From Saprospiraceae bacterium (GTDB taxonomy: Bacteria > Bacteroidota > Bacteroidia > Chitinophagales > Saprospiraceae): a stretch of DNA of 64,000 bases. Positions 25,403 through 34,859 of the stretch are shown piece after piece. The stretch is taken from NCBI GenBank assembly GCA_013214355.1, contig JABSSL010000075.1, positions 62,001 through 126,000 on the forward strand, read 5' to 3'. Positions within the stretch are counted from its first letter, which is position 1, and each line of letters starts with the position of its first letter. The position numbers and the translations under genes are program-made. The notes beneath the pieces are model-generated. The model saw only the letters and a program-made list of their open reading frames with translations, did not search any database and was not told the origin of the DNA.

Positions 25403-26500
25403 TTAGAAAAGCCCTTCGAAACTATCCGGTACTTGTGGAGATTGGCCGGTATTGGAGAAGTCCCAGTTGTATTGATCCATTGCTTTCAGGCTTTCCGTCA
25501 GCAGAGAGATACAATGGCTGATATCTTCCTTATGCGCTAGCTCAATGGTTTGGTGCATATGTCGCAAGGGAATGGAAATGGCACCTGCAATGGCTCCTTT
25601 TTTACCATATCGTTGTATACCAGCTGTGTCGGTTCCGCCCTTAGGAAGTATTTCTGGCTGCCATTTGATCTGATTATCAGTGGCTACTTTTTTCAAGTAG
25701 TTGATCATACGATAATCGCAGATGGTCGAGCCATCCAGAATCTTAATAGCGGCTCCCTTACCAAGGCAAGTTACGGCATCATGCCCATTCGAGCCTGGTA
25801 CATCAAAGGCTATAGTGACATCCAAGCCCAGTCCAAAGTCCGGGTCGATCAAGTGACTAGATGAAATAGCTCCTCTCAAGCCAACCTCTTCTTGCACCGT
25901 AAAGACGCCATAAATATCGTAAGGCACTTCTTGATCCTTCAGGGCACGTAGCGCCTCAATCAGAATAAATACGGAAACACGGTTATCCAGAGATTTGCTA
26001 TTCACGCAATCGCCCATTTCTATCAAGGCACCCAATCGCGTCACGGGTGCCCCAATCGGAACGAGTTTTTCTGCCTGCTCTTTTGTCATTCCAAGGTCAA
26101 TGAAATACTCATTGATGGGTACCTGCTTACTTCGTTCCTCTGGGCTCATGATGTGAATAGGCTTAGAGCCCATTACTCCCACCACGTCTTCGTGGCCATG
26201 TACAAGCACTCGTTGAGAGGATAAGGTTTTTGGGTCGAAACCTCCTAAGGGGACAAAGCGCAAAAAACCATCGTCATCGATATAGTTTACCATAAAACCA
26301 ATCTCATCCATATGGGCAGCGACCATCACCTTTTTGGGACTTTTCCCCTTTTTTACGGCGATCACATTACCCATATTATCTACCGATATTTCGTCAACCA
26401 AAGAGCTAACCTCTTTGATTACGAATTCTCGTACTCGCTGTTCGTAACCAGGCGCGCCTGGCAATTCACAGATGTGGCGTAATAGATCTACATTTATCAT
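25403..26500 (-). CDS. M42 family aminopeptidase (FrvX/CelM type)
   Basis: 365 residues. Metal and catalytic motifs of M42: VMVAAHMDEIGFMV with His63 and Asp65, CVNSKSLDNRVSVFILIEAL with the bridging Asp, TVQEEVGLRGA with the catalytic and ligand Glu pair, IAFDVPG, and LPKGGTDTAGIQ with the C-terminal GAISIPLRHMHQTIE histidine. M42 enzymes are cytosolic self-compartmentalising aminopeptidases; the older names cellulase or endoglucanase are annotation artefacts. It stands alone on the minus strand. Confidence 0.92.
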   Translation of the reverse strand: MINVDLLRHICELPGAPGYEQRVREFVIKEVSSLVDEISVDNMGNVIAVKKGKSPKKVMVAAHMDEIGFMVNYIDDDGFLRFVPLGGFDPKTLSSQRVLVHGHEDVVGVMGSKPIHIMSPEERSKQVPINEYFIDLGMTKEQAEKLVPIGAPVTRLGALIEMGDCVNSKSLDNRVSVFILIEALRALKDQEVPYDIYGVFTVQEEVGLRGAISSSHLIDPDFGLGLDVTIAFDVPGSNGHDAVTCLGKGAAIKILDGSTICDYRMINYLKKVATDNQIKWQPEILPKGGTDTAGIQRYGKKGAIAGAISIPLRHMHQTIELAHKEDISHCISLLTESLKAMDQYNWDFSNTGQSPQVPDSFEGLF

Positions 26501-26671
26501 AGTCCTCTTGCTGGTTATAATGGTAAAAAAGCGCGGTAAATTAGCACTAATTTAGGAGGTGGTAAAATTTTTTCCCTTCTCCTTACCCAATACGTAAAAA
26601 AAGCGCTCGTTTTACCGATGTGCCATTCGGCTTTTCAGTAACATTGTAGCTTTCAAAGCGAAATCGTCAGC

Positions 26672-28156
26672 ATGTCCATCCGAAAACTGGCTAAAGAAAC
26701 CGTCATTTACGGGGGTTCCACCGTTCTGAACAAGGTGCTTAATCTCATTTTGGTTGCGCCCTATTTGACGCGCGTATTTGAGGATGACCAAGGAGAATAT
26801 GGTATCCATGGTTTGATGTACGCATTTGCGGGCTTTTTGTTGGTTATTTTAACATATGGAATGGAAACGGCCTTCTTTCGTTTTGGTAATGAACAGCAAA
26901 ATCGGGCGAAGGCATTTTCGACAGCAGCCATTTCTTTGCTGGTTAGTACACTGGGCTTCGTCAGCTTAATCATACTCTTCTCTACCTCTATTGCCGGCTT
27001 TTTGACTGAACCTCAGGATGGGGCCTACGTGATCTACTTTGCGCTGATTATCGGTTTGGATACCTTGGTAGCGATCCCCTTTGCTTCTTTACGACTGGAG
27101 AACCGTCCAATTCGGTTTGGGATTTTCAAGATGATCAATGTATTGGTTAATGCCCTGGTGATGCTTTTCCTCCTGGAGGCTATTCCTCGTTGGTTTGATA
27201 ACGGCAATGGCTGGGCAAATTGGTACGATCCTAGCAAAAAGTTGCATTATGTTTTTATAGCGAATCTGGTGGCTAGTGCGGTGACTTTCTTATTGTTTCT
27301 GCCTTACTATCGACGATTACGTGGTGGGTTTGATTGGAGTCTTTGGAGAAAAATGTTTCGATATGCGGTCCCACTAGTTGTCGTAGGAATTGCTGGGATG
27401 ATTAACCAATTGTCGGATCGATACTTTTTGAAAGAATGGTTGCCAGGTACCTATGAAGAGAATATTATCCAATTGGGTATTTACGTGGGCTGCATCAAAA
27501 TTGCGGTGCTCATGAATCTCTTCACGCAAGGCTTTAAATTTGCAGCAGAACCGTTTTTCTTTAGAAACGCTTCCCGGGCAGATGCTACTAAAATATATGC
27601 CGAAGTTGGACAAGCCTTTACCTTGGTGGGAAGTATCGCTTTTCTGGGGTTAATGCTATATATAGATATTGCCAAATACATTGTAGCCCCTTCGTACCAT
27701 GGCGGTCTGGCCGTTGTTCCTATTCTACTCATTGCTTATCTATTGTTAGGCCTATATTATAATTTTGCCATCTGGTACAAATTAAAAGATAAAACCCATA
27801 TCGGTGCTTGGATTGCCTGTGGTGGGGCCATCATCACGATTACTTGTAACTACTTTCTCATCCCTTTATGGGGGGTATTGGGAGCAGCATGGTCTGCTTT
27901 ATTTTGCTTTCTAGCAATGTGTATTGCTTGTTATTGGATTGGGCGAAAATACTACCCTGTTCCTTATCCTCTTTCTAGGATGTTGATTTATCTATTCGTG
28001 GCTATTCTATTGTATTTTGTCAGTGAATGGTTACGCCCTTCTCTAGAAGAACTCCCTTCGCGGCTATTGGTAAATACATTAATTCTTGGGGTTTATGGCG
28101 CTTTTATATGGGCGATAGAAAGACGGGGCTTAGTCCGAATGTTTTTCCGGGCTTAA
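26672..28156 (+). CDS. Lipopolysaccharide/polysaccharide flippase (MATE-like, Wzx type)
   Basis: 494 residues with about 13-14 transmembrane segments from LAKETVIYGGSTVLNKVLNLILVAPYLTRVF, the characteristic opening of the polysaccharide biosynthesis protein family, through GVLGAAWSALFCFLAMCIACYWIGRKYYPVPYP near the C-terminus. The family moves lipid-linked sugar repeat units across the inner membrane. A TAGCTTTC box (26647-26654) 17 bp before the ATG may be the -7 element, giving a short leader. The next gene on the same strand is a MepA-like endopeptidase. Confidence 0.88.
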   Translation: MSIRKLAKETVIYGGSTVLNKVLNLILVAPYLTRVFEDDQGEYGIHGLMYAFAGFLLVILTYGMETAFFRFGNEQQNRAKAFSTAAISLLVSTLGFVSLIILFSTSIAGFLTEPQDGAYVIYFALIIGLDTLVAIPFASLRLENRPIRFGIFKMINVLVNALVMLFLLEAIPRWFDNGNGWANWYDPSKKLHYVFIANLVASAVTFLLFLPYYRRLRGGFDWSLWRKMFRYAVPLVVVGIAGMINQLSDRYFLKEWLPGTYEENIIQLGIYVGCIKIAVLMNLFTQGFKFAAEPFFFRNASRADATKIYAEVGQAFTLVGSIAFLGLMLYIDIAKYIVAPSYHGGLAVVPILLIAYLLLGLYYNFAIWYKLKDKTHIGAWIACGGAIITITCNYFLIPLWGVLGAAWSALFCFLAMCIACYWIGRKYYPVPYPLSRMLIYLFVAILLYFVSEWLRPSLEELPSRLLVNTLILGVYGAFIWAIERRGLVRMFFRA

Positions 28157-28182
28157 GACTAAGTAAGAAGGAGTAGTCGTTT

Positions 28183-28198
28183 CATAAGTACATAAGTA
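28183..28198. repeat. Tandem octamer CATAAGTA x2
   Basis: CATAAGTA occurs twice without a gap in the short spacer between the flippase and the MepA-like gene. It resembles the other iterated-word spacers at 24.2, 53.5 and 55.1 kb. Confidence 0.4.
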
Positions 28199-28225
28199 GT
28201 GAAATTGGATTCACAAACATGAATT

Positions 28226-29203
28226 ATGAATCGGCGTTCTATTTTTCTACATCCTTTCCCCTATCTTTTTGGAATCGGAATGGCGCTCTTGTACATGAGC
28301 CTTTGGCCCCTTGCAGAATGGGTGACTGCCAAGCCTGTTTACGCCAAATATGCTGTTCACGATGCTCCTAGAATAGTCAATATCCTTCGGAAAGGATTTC
28401 TCTTTCCGTTTGGAGACTATTTTTCGAAGAACCTTCGACATATGCTGGTCTTCCCTTACGGGCTGATTATAGGTTTTGGGCTTCGGGTGGTCTATCTATG
28501 GGGGAAGCCATACTGGAAGCATGTCTTAGCTACGGTGATGGGTTTCCTACTCTTGCTATATGTGTTTCCAGGGATCTTAATGTTGTTTGAAGGGAGTCAA
28601 CCCAGTCAAGCTAAGGGGCGTGTAGGGAAGGGGAGTATTGTTCACGCTAAGCGTCTACCTTATCGCGGGACTAATTTCACAACTTACTCCTTTGGAGGAT
28701 ATCTTTTTGGGCGCACTTTTGTGCATGACAAAGTAAAGGTAGCTGTTTTGGAGGCCTATCAAGCCTGTGAGGAGACCGCTTCTTCCACCCATTTCATCTT
28801 GGGAGAGACCGGTAGAAAGCATGGTGGTGCCTTCCTTCCGCACCGAACGCATCAAAATGGGCTCAGCGTAGATTTCATGACTCCTTTGCTCAAAAAAGAA
28901 CGTCCTTACCACCGTTACCATCCCTTTAACCTATGGGGGTATGCACATGAGTTTGACAATAAGGGAAAGAAGGATGATTTGCAGATTGACTACGAGGCAA
29001 TGGCCATTCATCTATTGGCCATTAAACGTGCGGCCAAAGCCAATGGACTTGGCATTCAAAAGGTGATTTTTGATCCTGTTTTACGCCCACAATTATTAGC
29101 AACCAAAGCCGGGAAAGAGCTAAGGTCCTTACCTTTTACCAAGCATCGAGTCATCATTCGACATGATGATCATTACCATGTTGATTTTAAGGTTTTACCC
29201 TAA
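28226..29203 (+). CDS. MepA-like (M74) peptidoglycan endopeptidase, membrane-anchored
   Basis: 325 residues. Three hydrophobic segments (~12-32, 75-93, 100-120) precede the catalytic domain. The M74 zinc site is visible as GGAFLPHRTHQNGLSVDFM (His209 and Asp216) and HDDHYHVDF near 313-321 (His of the HxH pair). MepA cleaves D-Ala to meso-diaminopimelate cross-links of murein. Compared with E. coli MepA (periplasmic, signal peptide only) the polytopic N-terminus is unusual. An ATG seven bases upstream is in another frame. Confidence 0.8.
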   Translation: MNRRSIFLHPFPYLFGIGMALLYMSLWPLAEWVTAKPVYAKYAVHDAPRIVNILRKGFLFPFGDYFSKNLRHMLVFPYGLIIGFGLRVVYLWGKPYWKHVLATVMGFLLLLYVFPGILMLFEGSQPSQAKGRVGKGSIVHAKRLPYRGTNFTTYSFGGYLFGRTFVHDKVKVAVLEAYQACEETASSTHFILGETGRKHGGAFLPHRTHQNGLSVDFMTPLLKKERPYHRYHPFNLWGYAHEFDNKGKKDDLQIDYEAMAIHLLAIKRAAKANGLGIQKVIFDPVLRPQLLATKAGKELRSLPFTKHRVIIRHDDHYHVDFKVLP

Positions 29204-29275
29204 AGAGAAAAATAGGTTTGAAAATGTACGTTTGGTGGTAGTGGAGGGGTAAGTTGGTATGACACCGGCAAGAAG

Positions 29276-30058
29276 CTAGATGGTGTTTTTACAGCAGATA
29301 TCCAGATGTTGAAGATCAGTATTTTTCAAAAACTGGATCATTTCGTCAGCAGATACAAACCTCTTTGGTAGAACATTAACATTTGTTGCATAGCTGAAGC
29401 GGTAGTTGGGGTTTTGTGAGGACAGTATATTCACGCAATGAATGCTTTCTTTCAAAAATATGGGGAGATTCACCTCGAAGGATAGGTATGGAACGGTATA
29501 AGGTAGCGCAGATAAAATTTCTTGCTCCAAACCTTCTGCATCAATCTTTATGAAGTAGGGGTGTCCAAACTCTTTCACCAGGTGTTGGATTGTAGTGACA
29601 GAGACGGTAATACTCCTAGAAAAATGGAATTGTTTTCCTATCTCCTCTTTAGGACTTTGGCTGAGGTGGTTCTTCCATTTTGAACTCAATGTATGCAGCG
29701 TATTTCCAAAATCATGCAAATATAGCTGTGCTACACCGGCTTCAGCACCTACCGCAGCCTTTACTACTTTAACTTGCTGATGGCGGTTAAACCTGGCCTG
29801 TAGACGGCGAATGTTGCTCGGTGCAGGCTCGATGGCGATCACTTGGTGTCCTAACTCAACAAAAATCTCAGAGATATCACCTAAACTAGCTCCGATGTCA
29901 AAGACCAGGGCACCTGGAGGGGCGTCTTTCAGGATTTCTTGATATAAATGAACTTCCCAGGGAGGTGTCTTCTTTAACTTATGGTGACGCCAACTTAACA
30001 GCTGCCTTCCAATTGGACTGTATTTGAGCATGTAAAATAAGTAGGAGTCTTTAAACAT
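29276..30058 (-). CDS. FkbM family methyltransferase
   Basis: 260 residues. The S-adenosylmethionine loop LVFDIGASLGDISEIFVELG is at ~51-70 and is followed by VIAIEPAPSNIRRLQARF, VVKAAVGAEAGVAQLYL and FIKIDAEGLEQEIL, the sequence of an FkbM-type O-methyltransferase. These act on sugars or other small molecules, often in polysaccharide or antibiotic pathways; the substrate is unknown. It follows the DUF4294 gene with a 2-bp gap, so the two are co-transcribed. Confidence 0.85.
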   Translation of the reverse strand: MFKDSYLFYMLKYSPIGRQLLSWRHHKLKKTPPWEVHLYQEILKDAPPGALVFDIGASLGDISEIFVELGHQVIAIEPAPSNIRRLQARFNRHQQVKVVKAAVGAEAGVAQLYLHDFGNTLHTLSSKWKNHLSQSPKEEIGKQFHFSRSITVSVTTIQHLVKEFGHPYFIKIDAEGLEQEILSALPYTVPYLSFEVNLPIFLKESIHCVNILSSQNPNYRFSYATNVNVLPKRFVSADEMIQFLKNTDLQHLDICCKNTI

Positions 30059-30060
30059 GC

Positions 30061-30666
30061 TTACTTCCTACTAATCTGATAGGAAATATCTAGATCGTTG
30101 AGTACTGCATCCAAGACCGGATCTTGCCCGGGTATATATCCCTTCTTGAGCTTGTGCCCAAACATACCTGCTGCCATACTCCAATAATTAGCGTTCCAAC
30201 CTCCGCGAAGGTCTTTAATCAGTTTGAAAGTTGATTTATCTAGTTCCTTTTCGATCATTTTCATCAGGATCATTCCTTGCGTCTTGGTCAGTTTCTTCAA
30301 GGGATCCGTAAACTCCTTTTTCAGTTCTTTGTGCAGGCGGCGAATATGCTTTTTCCGGTCTCGTTTCTTCATGTCATTGGTCACCTCTTCCATTTCTCGG
30401 AAAATCTTAATGGCTTCTACCGCATAGGGATAAACCTTCAAAGCATAACGTCGATAGCGTCGGTATCTTTTTTGGTCTTCTGCATTGGTGAAAGTACGAG
30501 GAGCTGAAATGGAAACCCCACCCAGACTGGCTAGGATCAATGTATCTCCACATTCATCAATGGTGTAAGGAAAGTACTTACCGTTCACCAAGGCATAGCC
30601 ATCCTCCTGTCCTTGAAGATTTGCTAGGCCAAACAAAACCAATAATACTGCAAATGACCACTTCAT
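30061..30666 (-). CDS. DUF4294 family exported protein
   Basis: 201 residues with a signal peptide (1-19, ending ANLQGQ). The body matches DUF4294: RYRRYRRYALKVYPYAVEAIKIF, then LHKELKKEFTDPLKKLTKTQGMILMKMIEKEL and LIKDLRGGWNANYWSMAAGMFGHKLKKGY. The family is confined to Bacteroidota and uncharacterised. First gene of an operon with the FkbM methyltransferase. Confidence 0.85.
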   Translation of the reverse strand: MKWSFAVLLVLFGLANLQGQEDGYALVNGKYFPYTIDECGDTLILASLGGVSISAPRTFTNAEDQKRYRRYRRYALKVYPYAVEAIKIFREMEEVTNDMKKRDRKKHIRRLHKELKKEFTDPLKKLTKTQGMILMKMIEKELDKSTFKLIKDLRGGWNANYWSMAAGMFGHKLKKGYIPGQDPVLDAVLNDLDISYQISRK

Positions 30667-31003
30667 ATAATTCTGATTTACGCTATGCTATTGAGCCCTA
30701 TTCCTCCAATACTGGTTTCACCTCGTCGAGCTGCTGAAATAGAAAATAATAATATACCACGAAAATACGACATCCTTTAATCACATGATGCACATTTAAC
30801 AACCAAAAGGTGTGCCTAAGTCAGTATTTAACGTTCTGTTAGGCCGCCTACGTCGTTAAGCGGGTATTCTATAAAACGATTAGGCCTTCAAAATCGTTTG
30901 GTATAATATTGTTAATTATTTACAAAGGCTAGTATTTTTGGTCGGTTAGAAGGCGTTTAGAGATACTAGTTGTACCATCGACTTCTGCAATACTTATAAG
31001 TCT
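30667..31003. other. Divergent spacer between DUF4294 and lpxK
   Basis: 337 bp between divergent genes. AACGATT near 30880 and AATCGTT near 30893 form a small hairpin, and the lpxK promoter (30909-30940) lies to its right. No gene seen. Confidence 0.55.
30909..30940 (+). promoter_or_regulatory. Promoter of lpxK-plsC
   Basis: TTG (30909-30911), 21 nt, TATTTTTG (30933-30940), a perfect -7 element; start expected near 30946, leaving a leader of about 58 nt. Confidence 0.55.
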
Positions 31004-32074
31004 ATGATCTCAAACCCACTTTTCAAGTTGTTGCTAGCACCCTTTTCGCTTCTGTATGGATTGGGCGTAAGTTTACGTAACTTCTTTTACCGTAAAGGCT
31101 TGCTGAAAGGGGTAAGCTTCAATATTCCCGTGATATCCGTAGGCAATTTATCGGTAGGTGGTGCAGGCAAGACGCCCCATATAGAGTATCTCATTCGTTT
31201 GCAGAAGGATTACCTCAATCTATCCACCTTAAGTCGTGGCTACAGTCGAAAAACCAGAGGTTATATCGAAGTAGCCCCTCAGATGACGGCGGAGCATGTC
31301 GGAGATGAACCTTTGCAGTTTAAGCGCAAATTTCCTGAGGTGCTGGTGACCGTATCTGAGAGTCGGACTTTTGGGATTCCAAAAATCGTTCAAGATCATC
31401 CTGATACGCAAGTGGTATTACTGGATGATGCTTTTCAGCATCGATCTGTTAAGCCTGGTTTGAATATCCTGTTGACGGAATTTGATCGCCCATTTACCCA
31501 AGATTATTTATTGCCTTCGGGAAGATTAAGGGAATGGCGTTCAGCCTACCAAAGAGCTGATGTGATTGTAGTTTCGAAGTGCCCAGCGAAGATTTCGGAG
31601 CAGGATCGACAGCGGTTCCTCCAGGAGATTGATCCTTTACCTCACCAGCAGGTCTTTTTTTCTTATTATGATTACGGCGCGCCCTACTATATTTTTGATC
31701 CAAGTATTACTGCGGTGTTGGAGCCAGATGTGGAGGTCTTATTGATCTGTGCGATTGCTAGAACAGATTATTTGGTGAGTTATCTCAACGACAAAGTGGG
31801 TACAGTGCGCCTTTTAGAATACGAAGATCATCACTATTTCAGCAAGTTCGATGTGTCGAACTTAAGAGGCTCATTCGAGCGGATGAGTGATGTAGAAAAG
31901 GTTATGGTACTGACGACGGAAAAAGATGCAATGCGGTTGGAATTGCATGCAGAGTACCTAATTGAAAATCAACTTCCTATCTTTGCGTTGCCGGTTGAAG
32001 TTAAATTCCACTTCAATGAAGGCGAGAAATTTGATCAGTTGATCAAAGACTATTTATTGAACTTTACTGTATGA
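31004..32074 (+). CDS. lpxK: Tetraacyldisaccharide 4'-kinase
   Basis: 356 residues. SVGNLSVGGAGKTPHIEYLI (45-64) holds the Walker A motif, and LDDAFQHRSV the conserved DDxxQH. LTEFDRPFTQDYLLPSGRLRE is the family-specific segment. LpxK phosphorylates the lipid A disaccharide at the 4' position at the inner membrane, so the organism makes lipid A. Its stop overlaps the start of the acyltransferase gene (ATGA). Confidence 0.95.
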   Translation: MISNPLFKLLLAPFSLLYGLGVSLRNFFYRKGLLKGVSFNIPVISVGNLSVGGAGKTPHIEYLIRLQKDYLNLSTLSRGYSRKTRGYIEVAPQMTAEHVGDEPLQFKRKFPEVLVTVSESRTFGIPKIVQDHPDTQVVLLDDAFQHRSVKPGLNILLTEFDRPFTQDYLLPSGRLREWRSAYQRADVIVVSKCPAKISEQDRQRFLQEIDPLPHQQVFFSYYDYGAPYYIFDPSITAVLEPDVEVLLICAIARTDYLVSYLNDKVGTVRLLEYEDHHYFSKFDVSNLRGSFERMSDVEKVMVLTTEKDAMRLELHAEYLIENQLPIFALPVEVKFHFNEGEKFDQLIKDYLLNFTV

Positions 32075-33381
32075 GTTCGGGTCCATTCATGTCTTTAGTA
32101 TATCGATTTCTAAAGTTTCTAGTACAAGTTGTGCTACGGATATTCTATCCCAAGACTACTGTAATTGGTAAAGAAAATCTCCGGTTCAAAGAAGCTGCGA
32201 TAGTAATCAGTAATCATCCGAATACCTTGATCGATCCGCTGCAAGTAGCCTCTAGGGTGCATAAGCAGGTCTTCTTTTTGGCTAATGCAGGTCTTTTTTC
32301 CACGCCCTTTACCAGTTGGCTTTTCAATACTTTGTATTGCATACCGATTAAACGGAAACAAGATCAAGGCGCGCCTGGGGTAAGTAATGAGGACTCCTTT
32401 GCAAAATGTGATGCTTTTTTAGGAGCTGGAGGGGTTCTGTTTATTGCTCCGGAAGGAGGAAGTGTGATGGAACGCCGTCTTCGTCCCTTTAAAACAGGAA
32501 CGGTTCGTATCGCCTTAAGTGCAGCAGAGAAGAAGAATTTTGATTTAGATATTTCCATACTGCCGATTGGTGTACATTATGATCGTCCTAGTAAATTCGG
32601 TTCTGCTTGTGTGGTGAACGTTGGAGCGCCGATTAAAGTGAAAGACTGGCAAAAACAGTATCAAAGTGCTCCTCAGAAGTCCATTCGAGCATTTACAGAG
32701 CAGGTACAAGAGAACGTGAGAGAGTTAGTGATTGATGTAGCTGAGGATGAACAACAAGAGATACATCCTGTGGTAGAATCAATTTGTCGGAACAATGAAC
32801 CATTAGATGAAGTAGCAGATTTTAAACGAGGACAAATTCTAGCCAATCAACTCAAAAAACAAACCATTTCAGCTGCGGGTCCCTACCAGGATTTTGCTGA
32901 CCAGGTGCAGGCCTACAAAACAGAGTTAACGGATAAAGGTATAGATGATAAGGCCGTTGCTAGGAAAGGAGGAAATCTGTTGGGACAGGGTTTATTCCTG
33001 CTACTAGGCCTCCCCCTCTTCTTATACGGTGCGCTTAATCACCTCTTTGCAGCGGGTATTCCCGCTCTTTTAGCTCGAACGATGAAAGTCTACGTTGGAT
33101 ATAAGGCCACGGTTAAAGCCGTTGTAGGACTTTTCACCCTGCCATTATTCTATTTTCTGCAATCGAAAGCAGTTGAATGGTATACTGATAATACCATCTC
33201 ATGGATTTATATGCTCACCTTACCTTTGGCAGCTTGGGCGGCTTGGGAATACTGGAAAGGCTGGCAACGGTTCCGCAGGAACTTGAACTATACCAGGCTT
33301 GCCGGTCCTGAGAAAGAATCCCTCCAGCTTTCTAGAAATGATGTAGTAAAATATATTCAAGCACATCTCCTTCTACCTTAG
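32071..33381 (+). CDS. PlsC-like glycerophospholipid acyltransferase with C-terminal membrane region
   Basis: 436 residues. The acyltransferase box SNHPNTLIDP (His49, Asp55) and FIAPEGGSVMERRLRPFKTGTVRIA (second and third motifs) are intact. After ~260 residues a helical part and three or four membrane segments (GNLLGQGLFLLLGLPLFLYG, FTLPLFYFLQ, LPLAAWAAWEYW) follow, an extension absent from plain PlsC and seen in GPAT/DHAPAT-like members. Overlaps lpxK by 4 bp, so the two are translationally coupled and tie phospholipid or lipid A acylation together. Confidence 0.85.
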   Translation: MSSGPFMSLVYRFLKFLVQVVLRIFYPKTTVIGKENLRFKEAAIVISNHPNTLIDPLQVASRVHKQVFFLANAGLFSTPFTSWLFNTLYCIPIKRKQDQGAPGVSNEDSFAKCDAFLGAGGVLFIAPEGGSVMERRLRPFKTGTVRIALSAAEKKNFDLDISILPIGVHYDRPSKFGSACVVNVGAPIKVKDWQKQYQSAPQKSIRAFTEQVQENVRELVIDVAEDEQQEIHPVVESICRNNEPLDEVADFKRGQILANQLKKQTISAAGPYQDFADQVQAYKTELTDKGIDDKAVARKGGNLLGQGLFLLLGLPLFLYGALNHLFAAGIPALLARTMKVYVGYKATVKAVVGLFTLPLFYFLQSKAVEWYTDNTISWIYMLTLPLAAWAAWEYWKGWQRFRRNLNYTRLAGPEKESLQLSRNDVVKYIQAHLLLP

Positions 33382-33551
33382 CTGGATCTGCTTAGGACTA
33401 GTCATTTCGGGATTCCTATCCCGGTAAATCGCGACATTTTTCTTATTATTGTGAAGATGGTTTCCCGGAGTAATCGCCTTTGTCCTTATCCTGAGGGCTA
33501 AAGTCTCTTATTGATTCCTCTCCGTGAGAAGCCAATAAGAAAAACTTTACT

Positions 33552-34859
33552 ATGCGATACCTTACATTAATAGGCTTCCTATTGGTAGCATCAGCCTTTA
33601 TTAATCCTGAAATGCCTGCAGTCGATAAAGACTTGATTAAGGCAGATATTTCTTACCTGGTAGACTTTTACAAAAGCCTACATAAAAACCCGGAAATTTC
33701 ACTGCAAGAAAAAGAATCCTCTGCTCGTATAGCCAAGGAACTGAAGTCTCTTGGGTTCGAAGTGACCGAGAATTTTGGCGGATATGGAGTTGTAGGAGTT
33801 ATGAAGAATGGGGATGGACCAACCATTCTCTACAGAACAGACATGGATGCCTTACCCATGCCGGAAAAAACAGGTCTTCCTTATGCCAGTGAAAAAACGA
33901 TAGAGTACAATGGCCAACAGACCGGTGTCATGCATTCTTGTGGGCACGATATGCACATGACAACTTGGGTAGGTACGGCTAGGGCAATGGCTAAAATGAA
34001 AGACCAGTGGAAAGGGACTCTGTTAATGATCGGTCAGCCTGCCGAAGAAATTGGACAAGGTGCTAAGATGATGTTGGATGCTGGACTATATGAGAAGTTT
34101 GGGGTGCCTGATTATGGCATTGGCCTACACGTTAGTCCTACCATCGCTGCGGGACAGGTTGGTTTTGGGAAAGGTTTTACCATGGCGAATACAGAAAGTG
34201 TTGACATCAAAGTTTTTGGAGTAGGTGCGCATGGAGCTGCTCCTCATATGTCAATTGATCCAGTGGTAACTGCGAGCTTAATGGTTATGGAATTACAGAC
34301 AATCGTAAGTAGAAATCTGAAGCCAATTGATGCAGCCGTAGTAACCGTAGGGGCGATTAAAGGCGGTATCAAGCATAACATCATTCCAGATGAAGTTACA
34401 TTGAAATTGACAGTTCGGACTTATACGCCTGAAGTACGGGCAATGGTGCATCGACGCATTAGGGAGATTGCAAAAGGAGTGGCTATCGCAGCCGGACTGC
34501 CTGAAGATAAAATGCCTGAAGTGGTGATTCCAGAGGTATTTACGCCAGCAAATTATAATACACCAGCTTTAGTAGATGTTATGTCTGCGGCTGCCGCCAA
34601 AGTTATTGGCCAGGATAATGTATTGGATTCAGAACCTCAAATGGTAGGTGAAGATTTTGCTCGATTTGGTCAAACCGAGCATAAGGTTCCAACGGTACTT
34701 TACTGGTTAGGAACAGTGCCAGACGAGCGTATGAAATCTGGAGATCTCCCAGGACTACATTCCCCTTACTATTATCCAGATCCCGCCAAGAGCCTTGAGA
34801 CTGGAGTGGCTGTTACTAGTCAAGCGCTCCTTGATATTTTTAATGGAAAGGGAAGCTAG
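33552..34859 (+). CDS. Exported M20-family amidohydrolase/carboxypeptidase
   Basis: 435 residues with a short signal (1-17). Metal sites: DMDALPMPEKTGLP, MHSCGHDMHMTTW (Cys/His pair), GQPAEEIGQGAKMML (Glu-Glu) and GLHVSPTIAAGQ, then the dimerisation domain (GAHGAAPHMSIDPV) and MVGEDFARF near the C-terminus. It resembles hippurate hydrolase and N-acyl amino acid amidohydrolases. Its stop abuts that of the converging DUF6702 gene (34860) with no spacer. Confidence 0.9.
   Translation: MRYLTLIGFLLVASAFINPEMPAVDKDLIKADISYLVDFYKSLHKNPEISLQEKESSARIAKELKSLGFEVTENFGGYGVVGVMKNGDGPTILYRTDMDALPMPEKTGLPYASEKTIEYNGQQTGVMHSCGHDMHMTTWVGTARAMAKMKDQWKGTLLMIGQPAEEIGQGAKMMLDAGLYEKFGVPDYGIGLHVSPTIAAGQVGFGKGFTMANTESVDIKVFGVGAHGAAPHMSIDPVVTASLMVMELQTIVSRNLKPIDAAVVTVGAIKGGIKHNIIPDEVTLKLTVRTYTPEVRAMVHRRIREIAKGVAIAAGLPEDKMPEVVIPEVFTPANYNTPALVDVMSAAAAKVIGQDNVLDSEPQMVGEDFARFGQTEHKVPTVLYWLGTVPDERMKSGDLPGLHSPYYYPDPAKSLETGVAVTSQALLDIFNGKGS

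Noticed and set aside
25403-26500. Endoglucanase/cellulase name often attached to M42 proteins
   Set aside because: Metal-site motifs are those of an aminopeptidase; no glycosidase features.
21186-30058. Polysaccharide biosynthesis gene cluster (GT4, flippase, FkbM)
   Set aside because: The genes are scattered on both strands with nadB, peptidase and other housekeeping genes between them; no polymerase or chain-length gene is seen.
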